64,000 nt of DNA. It comes from a virus. The position numbers and the translations under genes were made by a program. Shown here piece after piece: positions 54,353 through 61,896 of the stretch (positions within the stretch are counted from its first letter, which is position 1; every line of letters starts with the position of its first letter). The DNA lies in IMG/VR virus record IMGVR_UViG_3300025011_000019, positions 62,001 through 126,000 of that record; one strand, 5' to 3'. The notes below the pieces were generated by a model. It was not told the DNA's origin, made no database searches, and saw nothing but the letters and a program-made list of their open reading frames with translations.

Positions 54353-54802
54353 ATGATTATAACAAAAAGTGTAGAGATTACAAGAACAGAGCAAGTCATC
54401 GTAGGCGTTATTTGCAACTGTTGCGGTAAACCAGTTGAACAAGATAAATTAGATTCAATTCAGCAACTTAATTTTTCATTTGGTTATAATAGCATATTTG
54501 ATAATAATAATTCATGGAAAGCGCAAATGTGTGAAATATGTTTAATTAAATTTGTTAAAACATTTAAAATTGTTCCCGAAAATTTTATGATTGATAAATC
54601 ATTTATATCAAAATACGATAACAACCATGATTTACATCAAGGGGCATTTGAAGTATGGAAAGAAACAAACGAATGGGATTATGACGAAGAAGATCCGTAC
54701 AATAATTTTTACGATGAGGATTTTTTAGAGTATGAAGAAATTTCAGATGCAATAGAAAATAGGAAACCATTACATACTAATATTTTGAGATTAGTAAAGT
54801 AG
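54353..54802 (+). CDS. Zinc-binding hypothetical protein, 149 aa
   Basis: I use the ATG at 54353. An N-terminal zinc site (CNCCGKP ... CEICLIK) frames a middle stretch FGYNSIFDNNNSWKAQ, a layout seen in small phage proteins, and the C-terminal half is very acidic (EWDYDEEDPYNNFYDEDFLE). The acidic tail may mimic DNA or bind a protein. Function unknown. Confidence 0.65.
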   Translation: MIITKSVEITRTEQVIVGVICNCCGKPVEQDKLDSIQQLNFSFGYNSIFDNNNSWKAQMCEICLIKFVKTFKIVPENFMIDKSFISKYDNNHDLHQGAFEVWKETNEWDYDEEDPYNNFYDEDFLEYEEISDAIENRKPLHTNILRLVK

Positions 54803-54857
54803 TCATAATGTAGAGCATAATGTTAATTTTAATAAAAAAAACAAAGGAGAGAAAATA

Positions 54858-55160
54858 ATGAAAGTAAAAATTATCGCAAATGCTCCATCTAGTAGTACTG
54901 CCTCAGATATTAGTAAATATATTGGTAAGGTTTATACAGTCGAAGATGATAGAGTATATGATGATGGTTCTATTGGAGTATGTTTTAATGATGAAAATGG
55001 ATCAGTAAAAGTTTATAAGGGAGAATATCAAATTATCGAAGATATTGATAAAGAATTGCTTAAATTTGTTAGTGAAAATTGTCCAGAAGATGTTTATTAT
55101 CAAGATATATTGGATTTTATTTTAGAACATAGGATAATATTGGTTGATTTGTTACAGTGA
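54858..55160 (+). CDS. Hypothetical protein, 100 aa
   Basis: An N-terminal beta-barrel-like region (IIANAPSSSTASDISKYIGK ... YTVEDDRVYDDGSIGVCF) and a C-terminal acidic helix. AAAGGAGAG ribosome site. I do not recognise a family. Confidence 0.65.
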   Translation: MKVKIIANAPSSSTASDISKYIGKVYTVEDDRVYDDGSIGVCFNDENGSVKVYKGEYQIIEDIDKELLKFVSENCPEDVYYQDILDFILEHRIILVDLLQ

Positions 55161-55194
55161 ATTGGATATCTAACTGAAAGGGAGAGAAGATAAA

Positions 55195-55803
55195 ATGTAT
55201 AAAAATAAATGTGATAATTGTGTTAAAAGTAATATCTGCGTAGTAAATGCTAAAGTCGTAGAAGTAAAACAAGAATTACACTCTCAAGCATATAAATTAC
55301 AATACTCTTTATTAGATGATATGCATTATATTAACAAAGCAGATGTGTACTTTTATGAAGAAACTAAATTTGGTGTCAGAGAATGTAAACATTATCTAGA
55401 GAAGAATCCACAATATCTTGATGAGAAAAATAAGAAGGCAGTAGATCAAGCAGAAATAGAAAAAGAAATTGCTACAGCATTCTTTAATGCACTCAAATTA
55501 TATCCTACTAATGATGGGTTGAATTTTAATATGAGTGTTGAAAGTGAAGAAGGAGATGATGGCACAGAGAAACTAAATAAAATCTGTGAATTTTTAATAC
55601 CAGTTTTAGGATATGCAAAAGCAGAAATTAGGACTTATGAATATGGTAGAAAGATTTCAGATATTAATCTTACTTTGAAAAAGAATAATTTTGGAGTCTC
55701 TATTAATTATCGTTGTTATGGAACCGAATATGGTAAAGGAATTTTAATTGTTAAACAATATTCCAATTCCATATCAAATGATTTTGATAATTATAAAAAT
55801 TAG
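55195..55803 (+). CDS. Hypothetical protein with N-terminal cysteines, 202 aa
   Basis: The first 20 residues (NKCDNCVKSNICV) form a small cysteine cluster with a further Cys at about residue 65 (RECKHYL). The rest is a helix-rich then beta-rich domain (KAEIRTYEYGRKISDINL). GAAAGGGAGAG is the ribosome site. Unknown. Confidence 0.65.
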   Translation: MYKNKCDNCVKSNICVVNAKVVEVKQELHSQAYKLQYSLLDDMHYINKADVYFYEETKFGVRECKHYLEKNPQYLDEKNKKAVDQAEIEKEIATAFFNALKLYPTNDGLNFNMSVESEEGDDGTEKLNKICEFLIPVLGYAKAEIRTYEYGRKISDINLTLKKNNFGVSINYRCYGTEYGKGILIVKQYSNSISNDFDNYKN

Positions 55804-55821
55804 AAAGAAGGAGTGAAATAA

Positions 55822-56265
55822 ATGTTAATCAATCAAATTAAATCAGATGCTCTTATCGCACGCAAGGCTCGTAAAATTGATACTGCAACATTATTAACAA
55901 CCCTATATTCTGAAGCCTCTATGATAGGTAAAAACCTTGGAAATAGACAATCTACAGATGCAGAAGTGTTGCAAGTCATTGAGAAATTTATTAAAAATGC
56001 AAATGAGATTCAAACAATTCTTTTGAAAAATAATAAGAATACAAGTAATATTGTTTCTGAGATTTTAGTTTTAAGTAAGTATTTGCCTCAGAAAATGAGT
56101 AGAGAGGAGTTAGAAAATGTTGTTAGAGATATTATTGAAGCATTGAAAGATATTAATTCAGAAGTGCAAATGGGCAAAGTTATGTCTGTACTGAAGAACT
56201 CCTATGGTGGGACTTATGACGGTAAAATTGCTAGTGAAATTGTAAAGAAGGAGTTGGCAAATTAA
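55822..56265 (+). CDS. GatB/YqeY-domain protein, 147 aa
   Basis: Matches the YqeY family over its whole length: LINQIKSDALIARKARKIDT, AEVLQVIEKFIKNANEIQTI, LSKYLPQKMSREELENVVRD, MGKVMSVLKNSYGGTYDGKI and a C-terminal EIVKKEL. The domain is the tRNA-binding tail of GatB; the free protein is thought to bind tRNA, function not settled. A phage copy suggests interaction with tRNA. AGAAGGAGTGAAATAA precedes the ATG. Confidence 0.85.
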   Translation: MLINQIKSDALIARKARKIDTATLLTTLYSEASMIGKNLGNRQSTDAEVLQVIEKFIKNANEIQTILLKNNKNTSNIVSEILVLSKYLPQKMSREELENVVRDIIEALKDINSEVQMGKVMSVLKNSYGGTYDGKIASEIVKKELAN

Positions 56266-56267
56266 TT

Positions 56268-56621
56268 ATGATATTAAGCAATGAGGAATTAATCAAATTA
56301 AAGGTTTTGATTCTTGGTCAATTAGACGAAGAATATAATGATAATTGTATGGAATGTACTCCAAAAAATCCTTGCTGTAATTTAATTAGTGCATGTAATA
56401 AATATGGTTCATTTAATTTTGTAGATGGAGCAATGGAAATGGTTAGAGATTTGTTTGATACTATTGAGAGTTTAAAAGATGATTTATTTAATGCGAGAAT
56501 TATTGATAATTGCATAAACTGTAAAAACAGTGATAGGAAATTAAAAAGATGCCGTTTAGAAGGGGATGAGGAATTGGAATGTCTTTCAGATAATTATAGT
56601 TGGCATATTAGAAGAAAGTAA
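56268..56621 (+). CDS. Cysteine-rich hypothetical protein, 117 aa
   Basis: Two cysteine clusters (DNCMECTPKNPCCNLISAC and DNCINCKNSDRKLKRC) lie at the two ends of a helical middle, so two metal sites are likely. It starts two bases after the YqeY gene with AAGGAG inside it, hence coupled. Unknown. Confidence 0.65.
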   Translation: MILSNEELIKLKVLILGQLDEEYNDNCMECTPKNPCCNLISACNKYGSFNFVDGAMEMVRDLFDTIESLKDDLFNARIIDNCINCKNSDRKLKRCRLEGDEELECLSDNYSWHIRRK

Positions 56622-56665
56622 TTGGAACAAAGTTATTAAAATGACTATTTGAAAGGATGAAAAAT

Positions 56666-57010
56666 ATGTATAAGAAATTATTAAATAAAGGATTTAAACC
56701 TTATTATTATACCAATGCTGATTTCCTAACCTCTACATCGTGCAAAAGTAGATTATTTTACACTTTAAAAGTTAATAACGAAGATTTAATAAATTCTATA
56801 TTAAATGTATTAAATAAATATAATGATTATTTCAATATTTTATTAGAACCAGATTTAGTGACTTGGATTGAAATTGATGAATTTTTAGAATCATTTTGGT
56901 GGTATTTTTATAATACAGATAAAGATAATATTGAAATTACTTCGGAAGAAATGGGGAGAATATTAGAAATATTACCTAGTAAGTTTATCTTTGAACATAA
57001 AGATTGGTAG
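56666..57010 (+). CDS. Hypothetical protein, 114 aa
   Basis: The ATG at 56666 is better spaced from GAAAGG than the one at 56657. Aromatic-rich protein (KGFKPYYYTNADF ... EFLESFWWYFYN) of unknown family. Confidence 0.6.
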   Translation: MYKKLLNKGFKPYYYTNADFLTSTSCKSRLFYTLKVNNEDLINSILNVLNKYNDYFNILLEPDLVTWIEIDEFLESFWWYFYNTDKDNIEITSEEMGRILEILPSKFIFEHKDW

Positions 57011-57054
57011 ATAAAATCTATGGTTTATTCTAATGGGAATAAGGGAGTAATTAT

Positions 57055-57273
57055 ATGATATTAGAGGGGATTGCCATTGGGTTATGTATTGGTATTGGAG
57101 GAATGTTTTTATCATCTAAATTTTATCAAGATATTTTAATATTAAAAGCAGAAAGTAAAAATAGAACGCCTGAAAAATTAGGTAAAAAATTCTATTATAT
57201 TGTCCCAGAAGAAGAATATTTAGATATGGAAATTGCTTGGTTAACTAAAGAAAATGAAATTATCAAAATTTAA
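57055..57273 (+). CDS. Membrane-anchored small protein, 72 aa
   Basis: An N-terminal hydrophobic helix (ILEGIAIGLCIGIGGMFL) leads to a soluble tail ending AWLTKENEIIKI. Weak ribosome site AAGGGAG. Unknown. Confidence 0.55.
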   Translation: MILEGIAIGLCIGIGGMFLSSKFYQDILILKAESKNRTPEKLGKKFYYIVPEEEYLDMEIAWLTKENEIIKI

Positions 57274-57290
57274 GAAAGAAGGAAAATAAA

Positions 57291-57554
57291 ATGTTAGAAC
57301 AAGTCATTAAAGATGAAATTGAAACTGTAATTCAAGAAAAAGGACTAACTCAAATCATAAAAGACATTGTTCGCAGTAAAATGTCTAATGAAAATATTCA
57401 ACAAATAATTGAAATGGAAATTGACAAACTATTACCTGAAGCAATATCAGAAAGTGTAAGCTATCAACTTTTAGACAATGGAGCAGTTCATGAAATGGTT
57501 TATGAAAAATTAAAAGATATGGTTAAGGATAAGATTTCTGATTGGAAATTATAG
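57291..57554 (+). CDS. Hypothetical helical protein, 87 aa
   Basis: All-helical, acidic/basic periodic protein (VIKDEIETVIQEKGLTQIIK) probably a coiled coil; AGAAAGAAGGAAA is the ribosome site. No known family. Confidence 0.6.
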   Translation: MLEQVIKDEIETVIQEKGLTQIIKDIVRSKMSNENIQQIIEMEIDKLLPEAISESVSYQLLDNGAVHEMVYEKLKDMVKDKISDWKL

Positions 57555-57570
57555 AAAGGGGAGAAAATAA

Positions 57571-57912
57571 ATGATATCACTATATCTTGACGATTTGCGC
57601 GATTGCCCAGATGGGTTTATATTAGTAAAAACAGTAAGTCAATTAATTTATAAACTTGACGAATTAAAAGAATTAGATCAAGAGGTGAACATTATTAGTT
57701 TGGATCACGATTTAGGCGAAAATGAGCCAACTGGATATGATTTTGTAAAATATCTTATTGAATTAGGACAATATAATCCAAATATTTATCCTAAACAAAT
57801 ATTTCTTCATACAGCAGATGGAGTAGGAAGAGACAATATGTTTAAATTGCTTGAAAGATATAAGCCTGATTGGGTTAAGTTACATCGTGGGCCTATGCCT
57901 AACAATGATTAA
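57571..57912 (+). CDS. Cyclic-phosphate processing receiver-domain (cREC) protein
   Basis: The 113-residue protein starts ISLYLDDLRDCPDGFILVKT and has IISLDHDLGENEPTGYDFVK, a receiver-like domain with the Asp pair (LDHDLG) and the TGYD turn characteristic of the cREC group; LHRGPMP ends it. The family was defined by computation and linked to processing of cyclic phosphate nucleotides or RNA ends. MazF-like enzymes leave 2',3'-cyclic phosphate ends, so it may fit with the RNA-repair genes here. That link is my inference. Confidence 0.8.
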   Translation: MISLYLDDLRDCPDGFILVKTVSQLIYKLDELKELDQEVNIISLDHDLGENEPTGYDFVKYLIELGQYNPNIYPKQIFLHTADGVGRDNMFKLLERYKPDWVKLHRGPMPNND

Positions 57913-57947
57913 TTAAATCATAAAATAAAATCTAGGAAGTGAGTTGA

Positions 57948-58604
57948 ATGAAAAAACCAACAATTATTGCTTTAACAATATTAGGAACTTTATTTGCTAC
58001 AAATATTTATATGAAATATCACAATCTATCTATACCAAAACCTATACCAGTTGAACAAGTGCAACTAAGAGATTATCAAAAAGATATTGAAAGAACAGCA
58101 GAATTAAAGAAGATGCAAGACCCAACTCTAATCCAAAATGAATTAAGAAAAGTAGGTGAAATTACATCATTAAAAGGTAAATACAATTATTTTAGCAAAA
58201 TAACTAATAAAGATAAATTCTTTGATAAGTTCACTTTAAGAGAAATCACTCTTGACTTCGAATATAATTTTGGAATTGGAATCAACAGTCTTGAATACAT
58301 AAAAGTTCTGAAAATCGAAGATGGGAAAGTATACATAAGCATCCCAAAGAATCGAGTCCAATTATTATATATTGAACAAAACACTCAAAACTCTAAAATT
58401 ACAGATGGAAATACAATGTTTCTATTCGATCAATTTAGTCCATCTGACACTCAAATATTATCTATGCAAGCACAGCAAAATGTTGTTAATACAATTGGTA
58501 AAGATAGGAAATTGTTTGATGATGCTATGATTAATTTGCAAGAAGATATTGAGGGATTGGTCTTAGGTTTGGGGCATGAGCAGGTTGTGTTTAATATAAT
58601 TTAA
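57948..58604 (+). CDS. DUF4230-like membrane-anchored protein, 218 aa
   Basis: An N-terminal signal anchor (TIIALTILGTLFATNIY) is followed by a domain resembling DUF4230: KVGEITSLKGKYNYFSKI, TLDFEYNFGIGINSLEYIKV and VYISIPKNRVQLLYIEQN, then a helical end. That family is bacterial, membrane-anchored and of unknown function. The match is by pattern only. GGAAGTGAG precedes the ATG. Confidence 0.6.
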   Translation: MKKPTIIALTILGTLFATNIYMKYHNLSIPKPIPVEQVQLRDYQKDIERTAELKKMQDPTLIQNELRKVGEITSLKGKYNYFSKITNKDKFFDKFTLREITLDFEYNFGIGINSLEYIKVLKIEDGKVYISIPKNRVQLLYIEQNTQNSKITDGNTMFLFDQFSPSDTQILSMQAQQNVVNTIGKDRKLFDDAMINLQEDIEGLVLGLGHEQVVFNII

Positions 58605-58624
58605 GAGAAAGAGGGATAATATTA

Positions 58625-58807
58625 ATGGAAATAAAATGGAAATTATTATTATTTAAACTAAGTATACAAAGTAAATTATTTAAAGCATTATCAATACTTA
58701 TTAAATTATTCGGATATGTGGTTGTTGGATTAATATACACAATAATTTTCGGAGGAATATTAGCATTATTTGCTATACCAATTGTATTATTGTTTAAATT
58801 AATTTAA
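58625..58807 (+). CDS. Membrane microprotein, 60 aa
   Basis: One long hydrophobic stretch (LFGYVVVGLIYTIIFGGILA then LFAIPIVLLFKLI) after an amphipathic N-terminal half; two membrane helices are possible. Role unknown. A hairpin follows. Confidence 0.55.
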   Translation: MEIKWKLLLFKLSIQSKLFKALSILIKLFGYVVVGLIYTIIFGGILALFAIPIVLLFKLI

Positions 58808-58824
58808 ATCTGTGGAATAAAAAG

Positions 58825-58844
58825 ACCCTGCCAGAAGGCAAGGT
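58825..58844 (+). terminator. 8-bp hairpin with one mismatch
   Basis: ACCCTGCC and GGCAAGGT flank AGAA with a single C-A mismatch. It follows the membrane microprotein gene by 18 bases; TTTGATG comes after it. A moderate terminator candidate. Confidence 0.45.
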
Positions 58845-58930
58845 TTGATGTAGGACGAGAACGTTTTAGTTGACGATAGTAATATATCCATAATGTAAAT
58901 TATTATACAAGAAGAAAGAAGGAAAATTAA

Positions 58931-59164
58931 ATAAAAAACAGAGATATTGTAATTTTATTAGGATTGACAGAAGTTGCTTATCAATGCATAGACCATGGAA
59001 CAATGTCAGAGGATGATTTTAGAAGTTTCTTTGATGGTTGTGATCTTGACAAAATGGAATTGCAACTTGAAAAATTAGAAGAAAATGTGGCATTAGAAGA
59101 ATTGAAAATTATGCTTAAAGAATATGGAGATATGATAAGAGAGGAGCAGAAACAATATGAGTAG
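58931..59164 (+). CDS. Hypothetical protein with ATA at the natural start, 77 codons
   Basis: The ribosome site AAGAAAGAAGG is followed seven to eight bases later by ATA, and in that frame IKNRDIVILLGLTEVAYQCI runs on without a break. The only standard start is a TTG 33 bases further in, which has no ribosome site. I infer an ATG changed to ATA, or a rare ATA start. The rest is helical and acidic (LEKLEENVALEELKIMLKEY). Confidence 0.5.
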   Translation: MKNRDIVILLGLTEVAYQCIDHGTMSEDDFRSFFDGCDLDKMELQLEKLEENVALEELKIMLKEYGDMIREEQKQYE

Positions 59165-59321
59165 ATTAATTTACACATTTCAACTTAATGAACATCAGCA
59201 AGATATTCTATGGAGTGATATCTGCCCATTTTGTTCAGCAAAAATAATAGAAGTTGAGAAGACAGTTGATTTTGCATGTTGGTTTTGTAAATTTTGCGAT
59301 ACTTATTTCAGAATGGAATAA
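59157..59321 (+). CDS. Zinc-ribbon protein, 54 aa
   Basis: Overlaps the previous stop by 8 bases, behind AGAGGAGCAG. DICPFCSAK and CWFCKFCDTYF provide a zinc ribbon in the C-terminal half. Coupled translation. Unknown. Confidence 0.65.
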   Translation: MSRLIYTFQLNEHQQDILWSDICPFCSAKIIEVEKTVDFACWFCKFCDTYFRME

Positions 59322-59345
59322 TAAATATAATGGAGTGAAAAAATA

Positions 59346-59564
59346 ATGAAATGTATAAAAGAAAACTGCGGTTTATCATATTTTTCAAATAATTGTGGAT
59401 TCTGTAACATACTCGACGCTTTTGTTTTTGCAGTAGATAGCAATGAATTAAAATGCTCTTTACCAGATAAGATTTCACAAATGGAAAAAGAATTAAATCA
59501 TTATAAATGTGCTTTAGACAAAGTGATTGTTTATCATGCTAAGAATGATGGAAAGGAAAATTAA
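59346..59564 (+). CDS. MKCIxExCG-type protein 1, 72 aa
   Basis: Begins MKCIKENCGLSYFSNNCGFC and continues as a helix (KISQMEKELNHYKCALDKV). Its neighbour at 59570 has the same start (MKCIGETCG), then a charged helix, so the two are tandem relatives. The Cys cluster may hold metal. Unknown function. Confidence 0.65.
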   Translation: MKCIKENCGLSYFSNNCGFCNILDAFVFAVDSNELKCSLPDKISQMEKELNHYKCALDKVIVYHAKNDGKEN

Positions 59565-59569
59565 TAATA

Positions 59570-59794
59570 ATGAAATGTATAGGTGAAACTTGTGGTAGTT
59601 ACAATACGGACTATTTCTATCCAATTTGCTTAGAAACTACATACAGAATTGATGTAAGTTCTGAGTGTAATCTGCTTGAGAATATTAAAAAATCTAGAGA
59701 TGATTTAATTAGAAAATGTAAGTTATTTGAAGAAGTTTTTGAAAACAATGTTGAGGATTGGAGCGAATTAATTGATAAAATTAAATCCTTATAA
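59570..59794 (+). CDS. MKCIxExCG-type protein 2, 74 aa
   Basis: Starts five bases after the previous gene (GGAAAGGAAAATTAAT). MKCIGETCGSYNTDYFYPIC, then an acidic helix with LLENIKKSRDDLIRKCKLFE. Clearly related in layout to the gene before it. The next gene overlaps its end by 23 bases. Confidence 0.65.
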   Translation: MKCIGETCGSYNTDYFYPICLETTYRIDVSSECNLLENIKKSRDDLIRKCKLFEEVFENNVEDWSELIDKIKSL

Positions 59795-59942
59795 TTGGCA
59801 AGATGCTGAATTATGGTTTGAAGATGAGGGAGAGGTATTTAAATTTATGAAGAATAATGAAGATATGATTACTCAATATTCTTTGGAAAATGGAATGACG
59901 ATTAGAGATGGTATTAAGTATTTGTTTAAAGTGAGAGATTAA
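59772..59942 (+). CDS. Hypothetical protein, 56 aa, TTG start
   Basis: TTG at 59772 opens a frame overlapping the previous gene; GGATTGGAGCG lies upstream. It reads IKLNPYNWQDAELWFEDEGE ... LENGMTIRDGIKYLFKVRD, sensible protein although short. An internal ATG at 59848 would be an alternative. Confidence 0.5.
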   Translation: MIKLNPYNWQDAELWFEDEGEVFKFMKNNEDMITQYSLENGMTIRDGIKYLFKVRD

Positions 59943-59989
59943 TGATCAATTAAATAATGTATTGTATGGGAAAGGAATGAAGTATTAAT

Positions 59990-60208
59990 ATGATTAAACC
60001 ATTAATTGAATTGATTACTTGTAAATCTGGTGACTGGGAAGTATTGCAGGTAAATCTAGGTGAAGATTTTATACGAGAAGGGCATAGAATTTCTAATGAA
60101 GATTGGATTAGATTATTAAAAGAGTTAGGGTATCCAGTTAGTAAGAAGTGTTTATCAGATGAAAATATGGGATATGGTGATTATAACGTGGAAGGGATTG
60201 ATAATTAA
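59990..60208 (+). CDS. Hypothetical protein, 72 aa
   Basis: Small alpha/beta protein (SGDWEVLQVNLGEDFIREGH) with a helix SNEDWIRLLKELGYP. GAAAGGAATGAAG ribosome site. Ends directly at the start of the next gene. Confidence 0.6.
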   Translation: MIKPLIELITCKSGDWEVLQVNLGEDFIREGHRISNEDWIRLLKELGYPVSKKCLSDENMGYGDYNVEGIDN

Positions 60209-60676
60209 ATGATGGAAAATAAATTTCCAATCTACAAATTTTATGCAACTTGGGATCAAGATGATTTTGAAAACAATGGCACAGGATATTCAATTATGTA
60301 CAAAGATAATCCATCTGCTAGTCAATTAGAAAATGAATTACAAGAGTTTAAACTTGGTATATTAGCAAAACATAATGGAGTTGTATTTAAGAATGCTGAA
60401 TATAAATTTGTAGAAGATGAAACTTGGTGTTGCAATTGGTTTAATCATTATACTTATAATCAATTTGATACAAATTCGGAAGTTGAAGAAAGTTTTAGAG
60501 ATTATGTAGATAGGAAGAAACAATTGAATCATAAAAATGGGCACATATTTAATAATATGAATCATGATTCTAAAAAACCTTATTATTGTTTAATGGGAGC
60601 AGAGGACTACTATAGATGGAAAATTTGTAGATGTGAACATTGTGTGAAATTGGGTAAGATTACGATTGATCATTGA
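60209..60676 (+). CDS. Hypothetical protein with C-terminal Cys/His, 155 aa
   Basis: Starts at the base after the previous stop. Aromatic, charged protein with ETWCCNWFNHYTYNQF in the middle and YYRWKICRCEHCVKLGKI at the end, where a Cys/His metal site is likely. The family is unknown. Confidence 0.65.
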   Translation: MMENKFPIYKFYATWDQDDFENNGTGYSIMYKDNPSASQLENELQEFKLGILAKHNGVVFKNAEYKFVEDETWCCNWFNHYTYNQFDTNSEVEESFRDYVDRKKQLNHKNGHIFNNMNHDSKKPYYCLMGAEDYYRWKICRCEHCVKLGKITIDH

Positions 60677-60732
60677 GATACTAGGAAAGAGAAGTTTTAA
60701 AGGATTATAAGTAATAAAGGAGATTTAAAATT

Positions 60733-61311
60733 ATGTGTATTATGCCTACAAAAGAATGGAATAAAATTTGTGAATCTATAAACACAAGATACAAACCAAC
60801 AATCATAGTAAGTGCATTTCCTGCCTGTGGCAAGTCCTACATGTTCAATAATTATAATGGCAAACCATTTGCAATGTTAGATTCTGATTCGAGTAATTTT
60901 AGTTGGATTAAAGATGAAAATGGAGAAAATACAAAAGAAAGAGATCCTAACTTTCCTACAAATTATATCAAACATATTAAGGATAATATTGGCAAAGTAG
61001 ATGTTATCTTTGTATCAAGTCACGATATTGTGAGAAAAGCATTAAATAAGAATAATATTAATTTCTTCATGGTTTACCCAGATAAGAGCATGAAGGATGA
61101 ATGGATAAGGCGTTTTAGGGAAAGGGGCAATGATGAAGGATTTATCAAGTTTATAAGTGATAATTGGGATAGTTTTATTGATGAAATTGAGAAGGAAGAG
61201 AAATGTTTAAAAGAAAAATTGAGTGTTGATCATTTGTATATTGATAATAAATATATTGCAAGTTGTTTTGATATTAGTATGGGTAATTTATCTAGCAATT
61301 GGCGGAATTAA
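60733..61311 (+). CDS. P-loop kinase-like protein, 192 aa
   Basis: A Walker A loop (SAFPACGKSYMF) lies near residue 28, followed by MLDSDSSNF and IFVSSHDIVRKAL (Walker-B-like), MVYPDKSMKDEWIRRF and RERGND, typical of small nucleotide or nucleoside kinases and polynucleotide kinases. Length is normal for that class. The substrate is unknown; an RNA 5'-end kinase role near the RNA ligase is possible but not shown. AGGAGATTTAAAA is the ribosome site. Confidence 0.75.
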   Translation: MCIMPTKEWNKICESINTRYKPTIIVSAFPACGKSYMFNNYNGKPFAMLDSDSSNFSWIKDENGENTKERDPNFPTNYIKHIKDNIGKVDVIFVSSHDIVRKALNKNNINFFMVYPDKSMKDEWIRRFRERGNDEGFIKFISDNWDSFIDEIEKEEKCLKEKLSVDHLYIDNKYIASCFDISMGNLSSNWRN

Positions 61312-61357
61312 ACAATAGGATAAGTTTGTGATTTTATGCCATAAGAAAGGAGATTAT

Positions 61358-61792
61358 ATGGATGACTTTGAAAGAATAAAATTCGATGAAGACAAACATA
61401 TTTATGGTCTTTACAAAACACATAAACTTAAAAATAATCAAACCATAGGAATATATTTTTGGAAACATGAGCAAAGCAAATCTAATGAATATGTAATACT
61501 ATTAGCAATTGCTAATAAGAAAAAGCATCTCAGGCAATTGATATTAGGTGAAAAAGATATTCTAACCGATCATGAAACTGGTAAATGTGGATTGGAAGGT
61601 TTGCTATGGGGCAAGAATCAAATAATTGAGTTTGAGAAATCAGTTTATTGTAAAGATGGAGATTTTATTAGTGTTTATTGGACAGATAATAGACGTAGGG
61701 ATGTATATGAACACGGATTAAGAAAATTAGGATTTGTGATTGGATATCGGGATGGTAGGAAATGTTTGAGTAAGAAGATTGTTAAGGATTAG
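61358..61792 (+). CDS. Hypothetical protein, 144 aa
   Basis: Starts at the ATG behind AAGAAAGGAGATTAT. Alpha/beta protein with TIGIYFWKHEQSKSNEYVIL, KCGLEGLLWGKNQIIEFE and VYEHGLRKLGFVIGYRDGRK. The last part looks like a small acyltransferase-type end but no cofactor motif is clear. Unknown. Confidence 0.65.
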   Translation: MDDFERIKFDEDKHIYGLYKTHKLKNNQTIGIYFWKHEQSKSNEYVILLAIANKKKHLRQLILGEKDILTDHETGKCGLEGLLWGKNQIIEFEKSVYCKDGDFISVYWTDNRRRDVYEHGLRKLGFVIGYRDGRKCLSKKIVKD

Positions 61793-61820
61793 TTAGGTAT
61801 AAATCAATAAATAAAATTAT

Positions 61821-61871
61821 TTGACAGAATATCTCTTTTGTGTTATTATTAAGGTAGTACAAAAGAGATAT
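61821..61871 (+). promoter_or_regulatory. Ligase promoter with a 13-bp inverted repeat over the -10 box
   Basis: TTGACA, 17 bases and TATTAT (61844-61849). ATATCTCTTTTGT (61829-61841) and its exact complement ACAAAAGAGATAT (61859-61871) lie on both sides of the -10 box. The repeat could be an operator for a dimeric repressor or an RNA hairpin at the transcript start. It is the clearest operator candidate in the window. Confidence 0.7.
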
Positions 61872-61896
61872 AAATTTAAGAAAGAAGGATAAATAA

